Below, one piece after another: positions 1 to 8,381 of a stretch of DNA of 64,000 nt (its first letter is position 1; each line of letters opens with the position of its first letter). The DNA is from Bradyrhizobium sp. 186. GTDB taxonomy: Bacteria > Pseudomonadota > Alphaproteobacteria > Rhizobiales > Xanthobacteraceae. The translations under genes and the position numbers were made by a program. A model generated the notes under the pieces. That model ran no database searches. It saw nothing but the letters and a program-made list of their open reading frames with translations, and was not told where the DNA came from. The stretch is taken from positions 4,216,001 to 4,280,000 of the forward strand of contig NZ_CP082164.1 of NCBI RefSeq assembly GCF_023101685.1. Reading direction: 5' to 3'.

Positions 1-736
1 GATCTCTCGGATCCGCACGGAGATAGCCGTCCCGGAGGTCGTGCGCGGGAAACAGCGGCGGCTCGCCGGAGAGGTCAAGCACGAGATCGCAGCGCGAGGT
101 CGCCCCATTGCGCGGGGCTTCGAACACGAAGCGGTCGCGCGAAGACGGGCGGGAGCGGGCGTAGTCGTCGATCGTGAGCTCGAAAGCGCCAAAATGTCCC
201 CGCGCGTTCTGGATCGTGCCCTTCACGATCGGGAACACTGCCGTGGCAGGCGGCGTGACGTCTGCCGGCTGCTTGAGCATGACCGTGACATCGAGGTGGC
301 CTGCGAGCAGCCGGCCGACGTCGACTGCAGCCTCATCGTGCCCATAGATCAGGATGATACCTTCGCTCGATAGTGTGACCAGCGGATAGTCCGGTGCGGG
401 AATCGCAGCCGCCGCCAGCAGCGCCGCCATCTTCGCGCCTGCATTCGCGCCCTCGCGCGACCAGCCCGCCGTCTCGCGGATGTTAACGAACGTGATCCCG
501 CCAGGGCGTTCGCCAATCGCATCGGTGAACTGCGCAGCCTGCTGCGTGCAGGCGACCATCAGCGGGCTGTCCGCTTTTGCGGCGTTGCGGAAATGATCGA
601 GCTCTGCGCCGCAGAGATGACGAAAGCTCCTGATCTCGCAGTTGGGGCATCCACGCCGGATCGCAGCCATGTCGAGGCGCATCGTGTCTTCACACGAGCA
701 GATCAGGACGGTCTTCGCTGGCTGCTCCAGGTGAAT
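1..736 (-). CDS. 4Fe-4S ferredoxin-type protein of the formate dehydrogenase locus (3' end outside window)
   Basis: The minus strand is open from about 760 down to base 1 and encodes roughly 245 residues. It begins near AKTVLICSCEDTM and continues with a CPNCE pair and an HLCGAE motif. This fits the N-terminal part of the 4Fe-4S dicluster protein usually found beside Tat-exported formate dehydrogenases; the ferredoxin core would lie beyond the window edge. The start is unclear: an in-frame TAA sits at 761-763, and downstream there is no ATG, GTG or TTG before the conserved region, only ATT (734-736) or CTG (728-730) after a GGAGGG. An ATG at 775-777 is in another frame, so a frameshift near the 5' end is possible. 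It diverges from the accessory operon starting near 880. Confidence 0.6.
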   Translation of the reverse strand, partial: MHLEQPAKTVLICSCEDTMRLDMAAIRRGCPNCEIRSFRHLCGAELDHFRNAAKADSPLMVACTQQAAQFTDAIGERPGGITFVNIRETAGWSREGANAGAKMAALLAAAAIPAPDYPLVTLSSEGIILIYGHDEAAVDVGRLLAGHLDVTVMLKQPADVTPPATAVFPIVKGTIQNARGHFGAFELTIDDYARSRPSSRDRFVFEAPRNGATSRCDLVLDLSGEPPLFPAHDLRDGYLRADPRD

Positions 737-793
737 CCCTCCGTCAGTGCGGGCGCCGACTTACGGACTCGCGTCATTCCTACACCTCGTATA

Positions 794-806
794 GATAGTT
801 ACTATC
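794..806. promoter_or_regulatory. 13-bp palindrome in the divergent fdh accessory promoter region
   Basis: GATAGT-T-ACTATC is a perfect palindrome between the divergent 4Fe-4S gene and the accessory operon. It is a candidate operator; no regulator can be assigned from the sequence. Confidence 0.35.
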
Positions 807-909
807 GGGAAGAAAAGGAAAGTGGAGGACGGCCCTGCGGTCGACCCCAACCAGCCACGTTTCCCCGGCGGAACCGATCCATCTGCCGCCGCCATTCACG
901 CTCGTCCGA

Positions 910-1590
910 TTGCGCGAGAGCGGTGACGCCTTTGCCCACGCTTGCTGCATTGCACCCAAGAGCGGTGCCGGCACGCTGGTGTGTGTCGGGCGGTTCGATC
1001 TTGCCGAATTCGCCGTGGTGCTCGAGCCCGGCGAACCCTTGAGCACCGCGCGACGCGCCTTCTACGCCGGCATGGTCGCGCTCACCGACGCTCTCGGCGC
1101 CTACGCGCCGCCGAACAAGGCAGTCGCGATCGGTTGGCCCGACGCCGTCAGGATTGATGGCGGGCTGGTCGGCGGCGGGCGGATGGGATGGCCGTCGTCC
1201 GCGCGCGAGGACGAGCCGCCCGCATGGCTCGTGTTTGGCGCCATGATCCGGACGGTCGCAATGACCGACCGGGGGCCCGGCGTTCATCCGCTCGCATCTG
1301 CGCTGGACGAGGAGGGGTTTGGCGAAGCGGGAGCCGAGCAGGTGACCGAGAGCTTTGCACGGCACCTCATGCGGGTTATCGATAGTTGGCAGGTCGATGG
1401 CTTTGACAGCGTCGCGCGCGACTATCTCAGCCGGGTTCCCCGCGAGCGGCAAACGCTTCAGAGGATCGACGATGGCGGCGATCTCCTGACGCGCCGCGTT
1501 GGCACCGACAGGACTGAGCGGAGCGAGCTCGTCAACGCGCTCGCCACGCCATCCTGGCTCGATCTGAAGCTAGGAGGGCCGCGGCTGTGA
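910..1590 (+). CDS. Biotin/lipoate-protein ligase-like protein of the formate dehydrogenase accessory operon
   Basis: A protein of about 226 residues or slightly more, resembling the biotin/lipoate A/B ligase-like (DUF4444-type) proteins found next to formate dehydrogenase genes. The typical LPPPFTLVRLRE start of that family is readable in frame from about 883, before the first listed start codon (TTG at 910). No ATG, GTG or TTG exists between the upstream stop (796-798) and 910, so the true start is non-canonical or the 5' end is damaged. Conserved stretches include GRFDLAEFAVVLEP and WLVFGAMIRT. It overlaps the next gene by GTGA, indicating translational coupling. Its ligase activity and target are unproven. 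Confidence 0.65.
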   Translation: MRESGDAFAHACCIAPKSGAGTLVCVGRFDLAEFAVVLEPGEPLSTARRAFYAGMVALTDALGAYAPPNKAVAIGWPDAVRIDGGLVGGGRMGWPSSAREDEPPAWLVFGAMIRTVAMTDRGPGVHPLASALDEEGFGEAGAEQVTESFARHLMRVIDSWQVDGFDSVARDYLSRVPRERQTLQRIDDGGDLLTRRVGTDRTERSELVNALATPSWLDLKLGGPRL

Positions 1591-2126
1591 AACTGCTGCG
1601 CACCATCGCGCTCGACGCCTCCGACACCTTCGTGTTCGATGTGCCGGCCGAGCCAGGCGAATGGGCTGTCTCCGGCACCTTCCGCTTCTGCGAGCAGGAT
1701 CCGGCGAAGCTCACCGGAAAGCCTCGCGCGGCCTTCCGCAGCGGCTTCCTCGGGGTGAAATCCTGGGGCTGGTCGACGCTGGTGCAGATTGTGCCGGCGA
1801 CGGAGGACGATTGCCAGGCGCTGATCGAACTCCTTGCCAGGCAACTCCTCGATCGCTTCGGCGCGCCAGATCTGCCAACCGCGCGGACGGCCGCGGAAGA
1901 GGAGATCGCCTTTGCGCAGTCGCTCTGCACGCATCCGATCAGTTCGCTCATTGCCGTCCACCGCTTGGTGAGCGACGGCGAAGTCCGCGAGTCATTCCGC
2001 AGGCTGCAACTGCGGGAAGGGCAGGGACACGGCAAGGCGTTCTCGTTCATGGAGGTCGAGGATGATGTCGAACCCGACAGCGATCTCAGGCTTGCCGACA
2101 TGAGCCAGGAGTCGCAGCACCGATGA
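1587..2126 (+). CDS. DUF6505 family protein, fdh accessory operon
   Basis: Second gene of the accessory operon, 179 residues, GTG start inside the stop of the preceding gene (GTGA). It begins KLLRTIALDASDTFVFD and contains GFLGVKSWGWSTLV, the pattern I associate with DUF6505 proteins of bradyrhizobial formate dehydrogenase clusters. No signal peptide, membrane segment or metal motif is visible, so it is probably cytoplasmic. The stop overlaps the next ATG (ATGA). Position suggests a maturation or cofactor role; that is inference from context only. Confidence 0.65.
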   Translation: MKLLRTIALDASDTFVFDVPAEPGEWAVSGTFRFCEQDPAKLTGKPRAAFRSGFLGVKSWGWSTLVQIVPATEDDCQALIELLARQLLDRFGAPDLPTARTAAEEEIAFAQSLCTHPISSLIAVHRLVSDGEVRESFRRLQLREGQGHGKAFSFMEVEDDVEPDSDLRLADMSQESQHR

Positions 2127-3130
2127 ATGATTTCTGGATCGCGTGTGGACACCATCTGCTCGATCGCGACGAGAGCGGTGGGCTCTGTGTCACCGACGAG
2201 TTCCTGAAAGCCTATTTCGCCCGTCCCGAGCTGATGCCGCCGGACGCAGCATGCCCGGTCGAACGGCAGCTGCACCGCGAGCTGCTCGCCGCTCCCCGCC
2301 AGCCGGTGAGCGCGGACGAGATCGCCGCGATTGCCGATGTGGATGCCCGAGAGAACTGGCGGTTTGTGCTCGCCTTTCGCGATCTCCTCGTGCGGCATCC
2401 GACGCTGGAAGCTGCCTATCTCGCAACCGTCCGGTCGAGGGCCAGCGATTTTCCGCCGCTATTCGTCAATCACCTCGTGCACGTGATCCTGCGCAACGCG
2501 CTCGATGACTGCGATGATCCGTTCGTGCTGCGCGCAGCCGAGCTGTTCTTCCGCCCGCAGCGCATCCTGCCGCATGAACAGGCCTTGCTGCTCGGCGATG
2601 AAGAGGTTGTCGGTGGGCAGAGCCCGACCCCGGTGCTCTCGCTGATGTCGATGCTGCGGGCAGTGACCGATGCCCAGCTGGACGTGTTGAGCGGGGACAA
2701 TGCCGACGACTATTGGCACCGAAGCGACCATTTCGACATGGCGTTCGACCTCACCGCTGGCGGCCGCGGGCCGAGGGCGCTGGCGCAGGCGATGGCGCGC
2801 TGGATCTCCCATCTGCTCGGAATCGACGTTACCATCGAGCCGTTGCGCGAGCTGCGCGACGCGCGGCTCACCTGGTATGTCGGGCTCGACGCCGATGCTA
2901 CCGGGCTCGGCGACCGTCTCTGGCATGGCGAGCGGCTCGATGATCGCAGCGCCGGACGCGTGCTCTCCTTGTTCCGCTTGACGTTTGCAGACACGAACAC
3001 GGCCACAGAAGAGATAGAGGGCGAGCCGGTCTATCTCATCTTGTCGATGAACTCTGATCGGAAGCTCCGGATGAAGCCGCAGAATTTGCTGACGGGGCTG
3101 CCGATCAAACACCTGGAGATGGTGACGTGA
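2123..3130 (+). CDS. DUF6352 family protein, fdh accessory operon
   Basis: Third gene, 335 residues, ATG start overlapping the preceding stop and GTGA overlap with the following gene. The N-terminus (MNDFWIACGHHLLDRDESG) and the length match the DUF6352 family of formate dehydrogenase neighbourhoods. The protein appears soluble, mostly helical in the first 200 residues, and lacks cysteine clusters. No catalytic motif is evident. Its consistent company with DUF6505, DUF3305 and DUF3306 proteins suggests a shared assembly function for the molybdenum enzyme encoded downstream. Confidence 0.65.
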   Translation: MNDFWIACGHHLLDRDESGGLCVTDEFLKAYFARPELMPPDAACPVERQLHRELLAAPRQPVSADEIAAIADVDARENWRFVLAFRDLLVRHPTLEAAYLATVRSRASDFPPLFVNHLVHVILRNALDDCDDPFVLRAAELFFRPQRILPHEQALLLGDEEVVGGQSPTPVLSLMSMLRAVTDAQLDVLSGDNADDYWHRSDHFDMAFDLTAGGRGPRALAQAMARWISHLLGIDVTIEPLRELRDARLTWYVGLDADATGLGDRLWHGERLDDRSAGRVLSLFRLTFADTNTATEEIEGEPVYLILSMNSDRKLRMKPQNLLTGLPIKHLEMVT

Positions 3131-3642
3131 GCCCGGCAGCGCTGCCGCTTGTGCGCATTCCCGTCGGCATCGTGGTCGAGCGGCACAAGGCGGACTCGCC
3201 GTGGACCGATTTTGTCTGGCGCGCTGTCGCTGTGCTGCCAGACGAGCCGGACACGAAACCCTGGACGGTGCTTCGCGAAGAGAACGAGGCAATGCTGTTC
3301 TATGCCGGCAGCGCCACGGTCGATCTCTATCCGTCTGAGACGGCGCGCTATCGCGACAATCTCGCTTCGGGTAGTCCGAGCATCTGGACCGTGTTGTCGC
3401 CTGCGGAAGGCGCTTGTTCCTATTCGGTGGCCGCTGCCACCGCCGATCCTGCGGAAGGCGAGGCGTTCACCGGGGCCGGTGCCAATCTTGTCGAGGCCGT
3501 ACCGATGCCGGAGATGCTGCGCGAGGCGATTGAAAGTTTCGTTGCCGAGCACCACGTCGAACGTGAGTTCTTCAAGCGCAAGCGGCGGCAGGCAGATCCG
3601 GAAGCGCTGGCGCGCCGGCAGCATGAAGGCGGACACGAATGA
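3127..3642 (+). CDS. DUF3305 domain protein, fdh accessory operon
   Basis: Fourth gene, 171 residues, GTG start (GTGA overlap). It opens with a run resembling the DUF3305 signature: IPVGIVVERHKADSPW followed by FVWRAVAVLP. A Glu-rich, His-containing C-terminal region is followed by a basic tail. There is no signal peptide. DUF3305 and DUF3306 genes are typically adjacent near formate dehydrogenase operons; both are of unknown biochemical function. It overlaps the next gene by ATGA. Confidence 0.75.
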   Translation: MSPAALPLVRIPVGIVVERHKADSPWTDFVWRAVAVLPDEPDTKPWTVLREENEAMLFYAGSATVDLYPSETARYRDNLASGSPSIWTVLSPAEGACSYSVAAATADPAEGEAFTGAGANLVEAVPMPEMLREAIESFVAEHHVEREFFKRKRRQADPEALARRQHEGGHE

Positions 3643-4262
3643 GTGAGGACAAGTTCCTGGCGCGCTGGTCCCGTCGCAAGCAGGAGGCGAAGGCGAACGC
3701 CACGCTACCGGACCCGGCAATGCACGACGTGCAGTCAGCACCGCCGCCCGCCGTGAAAGACGACGATGTGGAATTCGACCTCTCGAGCCTGCCTTCGATC
3801 GACTCGATCACGTCCGCGACCGACATCAAGGCGTTCCTGCGCAAAGGGATTCCGCAGGAGCTGACCCATGCGGCGCTTCGTCGCGCCTGGAGCGCCGATC
3901 CTGCCATTCGCGACTTCGTTGGGCTTGCGGAGAACGCATGGGATTTTAACGATCCGACGGCTATGCCGGGCTTTGGCCCGCTGGATTGTTCCGAGGGATC
4001 GTTGGCCGCGCTGGTCGACAGGGTCGTCGGTGGCCTGCGCAAGTCCGCCGAGGCGCAGCCTGAGATACCGGTAGAACCCGCGGATTCTTCGCGAGAATTG
4101 CGCCAAGCCGCGACGTCAAGCGTCGAAGTTGCCGCCGAGGAATCCACGACGACCGAACCCGCCCCTGTTCCTGTTGCATCGCAACCGACGGCGGCCGAAA
4201 CCAGCGAGAGCGAAAGCGAGCCCATTCGGCGCTGCACACATGGCGGCGCGTTGCCTCGCTAG
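3639..4262 (+). CDS. DUF3306 domain protein, fdh accessory operon
   Basis: Fifth and last accessory gene, 207 residues. The N-terminal FLARWSRRKQEAK and the central pattern of SLPSIDSI, DIKAFLRKGIP, LRRAWSADPAIRDF and AENAWDFND are characteristic of DUF3306. The C-terminal third is low-complexity, rich in Glu, Ala and Pro. The gene is translationally coupled to DUF3305 and ends with TAG, followed by a 118-bp spacer before the chaperone gene. The function is unknown. Confidence 0.8.
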   Translation: MSEDKFLARWSRRKQEAKANATLPDPAMHDVQSAPPPAVKDDDVEFDLSSLPSIDSITSATDIKAFLRKGIPQELTHAALRRAWSADPAIRDFVGLAENAWDFNDPTAMPGFGPLDCSEGSLAALVDRVVGGLRKSAEAQPEIPVEPADSSRELRQAATSSVEVAAEESTTTEPAPVPVASQPTAAETSESESEPIRRCTHGGALPR

Positions 4263-4278
4263 ACCCCGACGAAAAGCT

Positions 4279-4293
4279 ATAGCCTTGGGCTAT
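4279..4293. promoter_or_regulatory. Inverted repeat ATAGCC-TTG-GGCTAT upstream of the chaperone/fdh genes
   Basis: A perfect 6-bp arm inverted repeat with a 3-bp spacer lies in the 118-bp gap before the TorD-like gene, followed by a second GC-only palindrome (CCCCGCGGGG region, about 4309-4320). These are candidate operator sites for the formate dehydrogenase structural operon. Confidence 0.35.
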
Positions 4294-4380
4294 GGGGAGG
4301 CAATTGACCCCCCGCGGGGCCAGGACTACGCTTCGCTTAGCGCTTTGTAACAAAAGAAAAATCAAGCACCTGGGACTTGG

Positions 4381-5175
4381 ATGGAGGTCCGCGTGCGTGA
4401 TGATGGCCTCGAGCGAGCCATTGACGCCGCCGGCGGCGTTGCCCAGCTTGCGCGCAAAATCGGCATCAGCCAGCCCTCCGTTTCGGACTGGAGCAAGGTG
4501 CCCGCGCAACGGGTGATTGCAGTCGAATCGGCCACCGGCATATCGCGCAACGAGTTGCGGCCTGATCTGTACAGGGAACCGCTGTTGTCCGAAGAGCCGA
4601 TTGATGATCCCGTCGACGCGGCGCGTGCGCAGGAATATCTGCTGCTCGCGACGTTTTTGTCCGCAGCACCGTCAAAAAAGCTGCTCGATCAACTGACCGC
4701 GTTGGCCGGTGATGCGACGCCGCTTGGGCGCGCGCATGCTGTGCTGGCCGCAGCCGCCGGCGAGGCGGTCGTGGCGAAGGTCGAACGCGAATATTTCGAC
4801 CTGTTCGTCGGTCTCGGCCGCGGCGAGCTCTTGCCCTATGCTTCCTACTACCTGACCGGCTTTCTCAACGAGCGACCGCTGTCGCGCCTGCGCGCCGATC
4901 TCGCTGCGTTTGGGATCGAGCGCGTCGCGAACAATTCGGAGCCGGAAGATCACGCGGCCATCCTGTGCGAGATCATGGCGGGCTTTGCCGGCGGCCGCCT
5001 CGAGGCCTCGTCTGACGCGCAGCGCACCTTCTTCGAGAAACACGTCGCGCCCTGGATGGGGCGGCTGTTCGCCGACATCGAGAGCGCAAAGAGCGCCACC
5101 TTCTATCGTGCGGTCGGCGCGCTCGGTCGCGCCTTTATGGACATCGAGACGGAAGCATTCACATTCGCCAACTGA
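4381..5175 (+). CDS. TorD-family molybdoenzyme chaperone with N-terminal Cro/YdaS-like HTH
   Basis: A 264-residue protein with two parts. Residues about 8-60 read as a Cro/YdaS-like helix-turn-helix (IDAAGGVAQLARKIGISQ, then SVSDWSKVP). Residues about 75-255 match the TorD/DmsD chaperone family, including EREYFDLFVGLGRGELLPY and YLTGFLNERPL. TorD proteins bind the Tat signal of molybdenum enzymes and hold them until cofactor insertion, here presumably the subunit encoded at 5427. The ATG at 4381 lacks a clear ribosome site; a GTG at 4393 follows GGAGGT and is an alternative that keeps the HTH. The HTH may allow the chaperone to act as a regulator (inference). Confidence 0.8.
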   Translation: MEVRVRDDGLERAIDAAGGVAQLARKIGISQPSVSDWSKVPAQRVIAVESATGISRNELRPDLYREPLLSEEPIDDPVDAARAQEYLLLATFLSAAPSKKLLDQLTALAGDATPLGRAHAVLAAAAGEAVVAKVEREYFDLFVGLGRGELLPYASYYLTGFLNERPLSRLRADLAAFGIERVANNSEPEDHAAILCEIMAGFAGGRLEASSDAQRTFFEKHVAPWMGRLFADIESAKSATFYRAVGALGRAFMDIETEAFTFAN

Positions 5176-5204
5176 CTTGCACGCGCAGGTCCAGGAGAAA
5201 TGCG

Positions 5205-5414
5205 ATGGGTGAAGACAGGAAAGCCACAGTCGGGCGCCGCGCCTTCCTGCGCAAGCTCGCCATCGGCACGGCCGGCGCCGGCGTGACGCTCGCGACACCG
5301 CTGGTCGAGTCGGCCCAGGCCGATAGCGAGACCAACGATGAGAAGCGCAAGGCGCGCTACAAGGAAACCGATCACGTGAAGGCCTTTTATCGCGTCAATC
5401 GTTATCCGGTTTGA
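5205..5414 (+). CDS. Formate dehydrogenase region Tat-signal small protein
   Basis: A 69-residue protein with a classic twin-arginine signal, GRRAFLRKLAIG, followed by a small hydrophobic stretch and an Ala-x-Ala region (SAQADS), leaving a mature part of about 30 residues ending FYRVNRYPV. This matches the short formate dehydrogenase region Tat target family (TIGR02811). It lies 29 bp after the chaperone gene and 12 bp before the catalytic subunit gene. Its role is unknown; it may be an exported accessory peptide. Confidence 0.85.
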   Translation: MGEDRKATVGRRAFLRKLAIGTAGAGVTLATPLVESAQADSETNDEKRKARYKETDHVKAFYRVNRYPV

Positions 5415-5426
5415 AGGGAGGCTGCC

Positions 5427-8369
5427 GTGCTGATCAAGCGAACATACCAGCGCTCCGAGCGCCACGGCTCCGTCGCCGAATCCCTCGCAGGGCAGGCCGG
5501 CGGTCTCGACCGTCGCAGCTTCTTACGCAAATCTGGTCTTGTCGGCGGCGCGCTCGCCGCGATCGGAACCCTGCCGGTCGGCGGCGTGCGCAAGGCGAAA
5601 GCGGCGATGGCCGGTCCGCTCACGGCAGGCGCGACCGTTCGCAAGAGCGTTTGCACGCATTGCGCGGTTGGATGCACCGTGACTGCGGAGGTGCTGAATG
5701 GGGTATGGATCGGCCAGGAGCCGAGCTGGGATTCTCCGATCAATCGCGGCTCGCATTGTGCCAAAGGCGCCTCCGTGCGCGAACTGGTGCACAGCGAGCG
5801 GCGGCTGCGCTATCCGATGAAGCTGGTAGACGGGCAGTGGACTCGCGTCTCCTGGGATACCGCGATCAACGAGATCGGAGACAAGCTTCAGGCCGTGCGC
5901 GAGAAGTCGGGTCCCGACTCCGTCTATTGGCTCGGCTCGGCCAAGATGACCAACGAAGGCGCCTACCTGTTCCGCAAGCTTGGTGCGTTCTGGGGAACCA
6001 ACAACACCGACCACCAGGCCCGAATCTGCCATTCAACCACCGTCACCGGCGTCGCCAACACTTGGGGCTACGGTGCGATGACCAATAGCTACAATGACAT
6101 TCGCAATGCCAAGACCCAGGTCATAATGGGCGGCAATCCGGCCGAGGCGCATCCGGTCTCGTTGCAGCATCTGCTCGAAGGCAAGGAGCTGCAAAAGGCC
6201 AACTTTATCGTCATCGACCCGCGCCTGACGCGCACGGCCGCACACGCGACCGAATATGTGCGCATGCGGCCGGGCACCGACATCCCGGTGCTCTACGGCA
6301 TGATGTGGCACATTCTTCAGAACGGTTGGGAGGACAAGGAATTCATCCGACAGCGGGTCTATGGGTTCGATGATCTCCGCAAGGAAGTCGAGAAGTGGAA
6401 TCCGGAAGAAGTCGAGCGCGTCACTGGTATTCCTGGCGAGCAGCTCAAGCGCGTCGCCAAGATGTTTGCCACCGAAAAGCCGGCCACGCTGATCTGGGCG
6501 ATGGGCCAGACCCAGAAGACCGTCGGCACCGCCAATGTGCGCGCCAGTTGTATCGCGCTGCTGATGACCGGCAATGTCGGCGGACCGGGCATGGGAGCCA
6601 ACATCTTCCGTGGCCACGACAATGTGCAGGGCGCGACCGATGTCGGGCTCGATATCGTCACGCTGCCATTCTACTATGGCCTCGCCGAAGGCGCCTGGAA
6701 GCACTGGTCACGCGTTTGGGACGTTGACTATGAGTTCCTGAAGTCGCGGTTCGATTCCAAGCAGATCATGGAAACGCCCGGCATCCCGCTGACGCGCTGG
6801 TTCGACGCGGTGACGCTGCCGAAGGATCAGATAGCGCAAAAAGACAATGTGCGGGCCGTGTTCGTGCAGGGACACGCTTCCAACAGCATCACCCGCATTC
6901 CCGAATCCCTGAACGGCCTGAAGGCGCTCGAGCTGCTCGTCATCGCCGACCCGCATCCGACGACCTGGGCCTCGCTCTCGGTCGAGGCGGGACGCAAGGA
7001 CGGCGTCTACATTCTGCCGGTCGCTACGCAATTCGAGTGCAAGGGTTCGCGTGTCGCCTCCAACCGCTCGCTGCAATGGGGCGAGCAGATCGTGAAGCCG
7101 GTCTTCGAATCGAAGGATGATCTCGAGGTCATCTATTTGATGGCCAAGAAGCTCGGCTTCGCCGACCAGATGTTCAAGAAAATCAAGGTCGAGAACAATT
7201 TGCCCGAGGCAGAAGACGTGTTGCGCGAGATGAACCGCGGCAGCTGGTCGACCGGCTATTGCGGACAATCGCCCGAGCGTCTCAAGGCGCACATGAAGAA
7301 CCAGGCGAAGTTCGACATGTTGACGATGCGGGCGCCCAAGGACGATCCCGAGGTCGGCGGCGACTATTACGGCCTGCCCTGGCCATGCTGGGGATCACCA
7401 GAGGTCAAGCATCCCGGCACGCCGCTGCTCTACAACACCAATCTGCATGTGATGGATGGCGGCGGCACGTTCCGGCCGCGTTTTGGCGTCGAGCGTGAAG
7501 AGAAGCTGCCGGACGGCACGACGCGGAAAGTAAGCCTGCTCGCGGACGGCTCGTACTCGAAGGGGTCAGCGATCGAGGACGGCTATCCGGAGTTCACTCT
7601 GGCGGTCCTGAAGAAGCTCGGCTGGGACACGGAGCTGACGGAAGCCGAGATGGCAACAATCAACAAAATCAATCCGGCAACTCCCGACACGGTGTCGTGG
7701 GCGCTCGATCTCTCAGGCGGTATCCAGCGCGTCGCGCTGGCGCATGGCTGTGTTCCCTATGGCAATGGCAAGGCGCGCATGAATGCCTTTGGCTTGCCGG
7801 ATCCCATCCCGGTGCACCGCGAGCCGATCTACACGCCGCGCGTTGACCTCGTCGCCAAATATCCGACGCTGCCCGACGCCAAGCAATTCCGCATGCCCAA
7901 TATCGGCTTCTCCGTGCAGAAGGCGGCGGTGGAGAAGGGGATCGCCAAGCAATTCCCGCTCATCCTGACGTCCGGCCGTCTGGTCGAATATGAGGGCGGC
8001 GGCGAGGAGACTCGCACCAACCCGTGGCTCGCCGAATTGCAGCAGGACATGTTCATCGAGATCAGTCCGGCTGATGCCGCCGAGCGTGGCGTCAAGGACG
8101 GCGGCTGGGTCTGGGTCACCGGCGCCGAGAACAATTCCAAGGCAAGGATGAAGGCACTCGTCACCGAGCGCGTTGGCAAGGGCGTTGCATGGATGCCTTT
8201 CCACTTCGGCGGTTGGCTCGCAGGCAAGGATCTTCGCAGCAACTACCCGAAGGGCACCGATCCGATCGTGCTCGGCGAAAGCGCGAACACGATCACCACC
8301 TACGGATATGATCCCGCGACGAACATGCAGGAGACCAAAGTCACTCTCTGCCAGATCGCGGCGGCGTAA
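5427..8369 (+). CDS. fdhA: Formate dehydrogenase catalytic subunit, Tat-exported, Cys-type
   Basis: A 980-residue molybdopterin oxidoreductase. It has a Tat signal (RRSFLRK, Arg 29-30), then a [4Fe-4S] motif with Cys76, Cys79, Cys83 and Cys111, and a molybdopterin-guanine-dinucleotide domain. The metal ligand position is Cys201 (codon TGC at 6027-6029), in QARICHSTTVTG, followed by the FDH-N-like AMTNSYNDIRNA; so this is a cysteine rather than a selenocysteine enzyme. Family knowledge places it on the periplasmic face, oxidising formate to CO2 and passing electrons to the FdhB/FdhC partners downstream. The GTG start at 5427 is near a GGGAGG. Confidence 0.95.
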   Translation: MLIKRTYQRSERHGSVAESLAGQAGGLDRRSFLRKSGLVGGALAAIGTLPVGGVRKAKAAMAGPLTAGATVRKSVCTHCAVGCTVTAEVLNGVWIGQEPSWDSPINRGSHCAKGASVRELVHSERRLRYPMKLVDGQWTRVSWDTAINEIGDKLQAVREKSGPDSVYWLGSAKMTNEGAYLFRKLGAFWGTNNTDHQARICHSTTVTGVANTWGYGAMTNSYNDIRNAKTQVIMGGNPAEAHPVSLQHLLEGKELQKANFIVIDPRLTRTAAHATEYVRMRPGTDIPVLYGMMWHILQNGWEDKEFIRQRVYGFDDLRKEVEKWNPEEVERVTGIPGEQLKRVAKMFATEKPATLIWAMGQTQKTVGTANVRASCIALLMTGNVGGPGMGANIFRGHDNVQGATDVGLDIVTLPFYYGLAEGAWKHWSRVWDVDYEFLKSRFDSKQIMETPGIPLTRWFDAVTLPKDQIAQKDNVRAVFVQGHASNSITRIPESLNGLKALELLVIADPHPTTWASLSVEAGRKDGVYILPVATQFECKGSRVASNRSLQWGEQIVKPVFESKDDLEVIYLMAKKLGFADQMFKKIKVENNLPEAEDVLREMNRGSWSTGYCGQSPERLKAHMKNQAKFDMLTMRAPKDDPEVGGDYYGLPWPCWGSPEVKHPGTPLLYNTNLHVMDGGGTFRPRFGVEREEKLPDGTTRKVSLLADGSYSKGSAIEDGYPEFTLAVLKKLGWDTELTEAEMATINKINPATPDTVSWALDLSGGIQRVALAHGCVPYGNGKARMNAFGLPDPIPVHREPIYTPRVDLVAKYPTLPDAKQFRMPNIGFSVQKAAVEKGIAKQFPLILTSGRLVEYEGGGEETRTNPWLAELQQDMFIEISPADAAERGVKDGGWVWVTGAENNSKARMKALVTERVGKGVAWMPFHFGGWLAGKDLRSNYPKGTDPIVLGESANTITTYGYDPATNMQETKVTLCQIAAA

Positions 8370-8381
8370 GGAGCAACGACG

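Noticed and set aside
6027-6029. Possible selenocysteine site in FdhA
   Set aside because: The codon is TGC, so this is a cysteine enzyme; no in-frame TGA.
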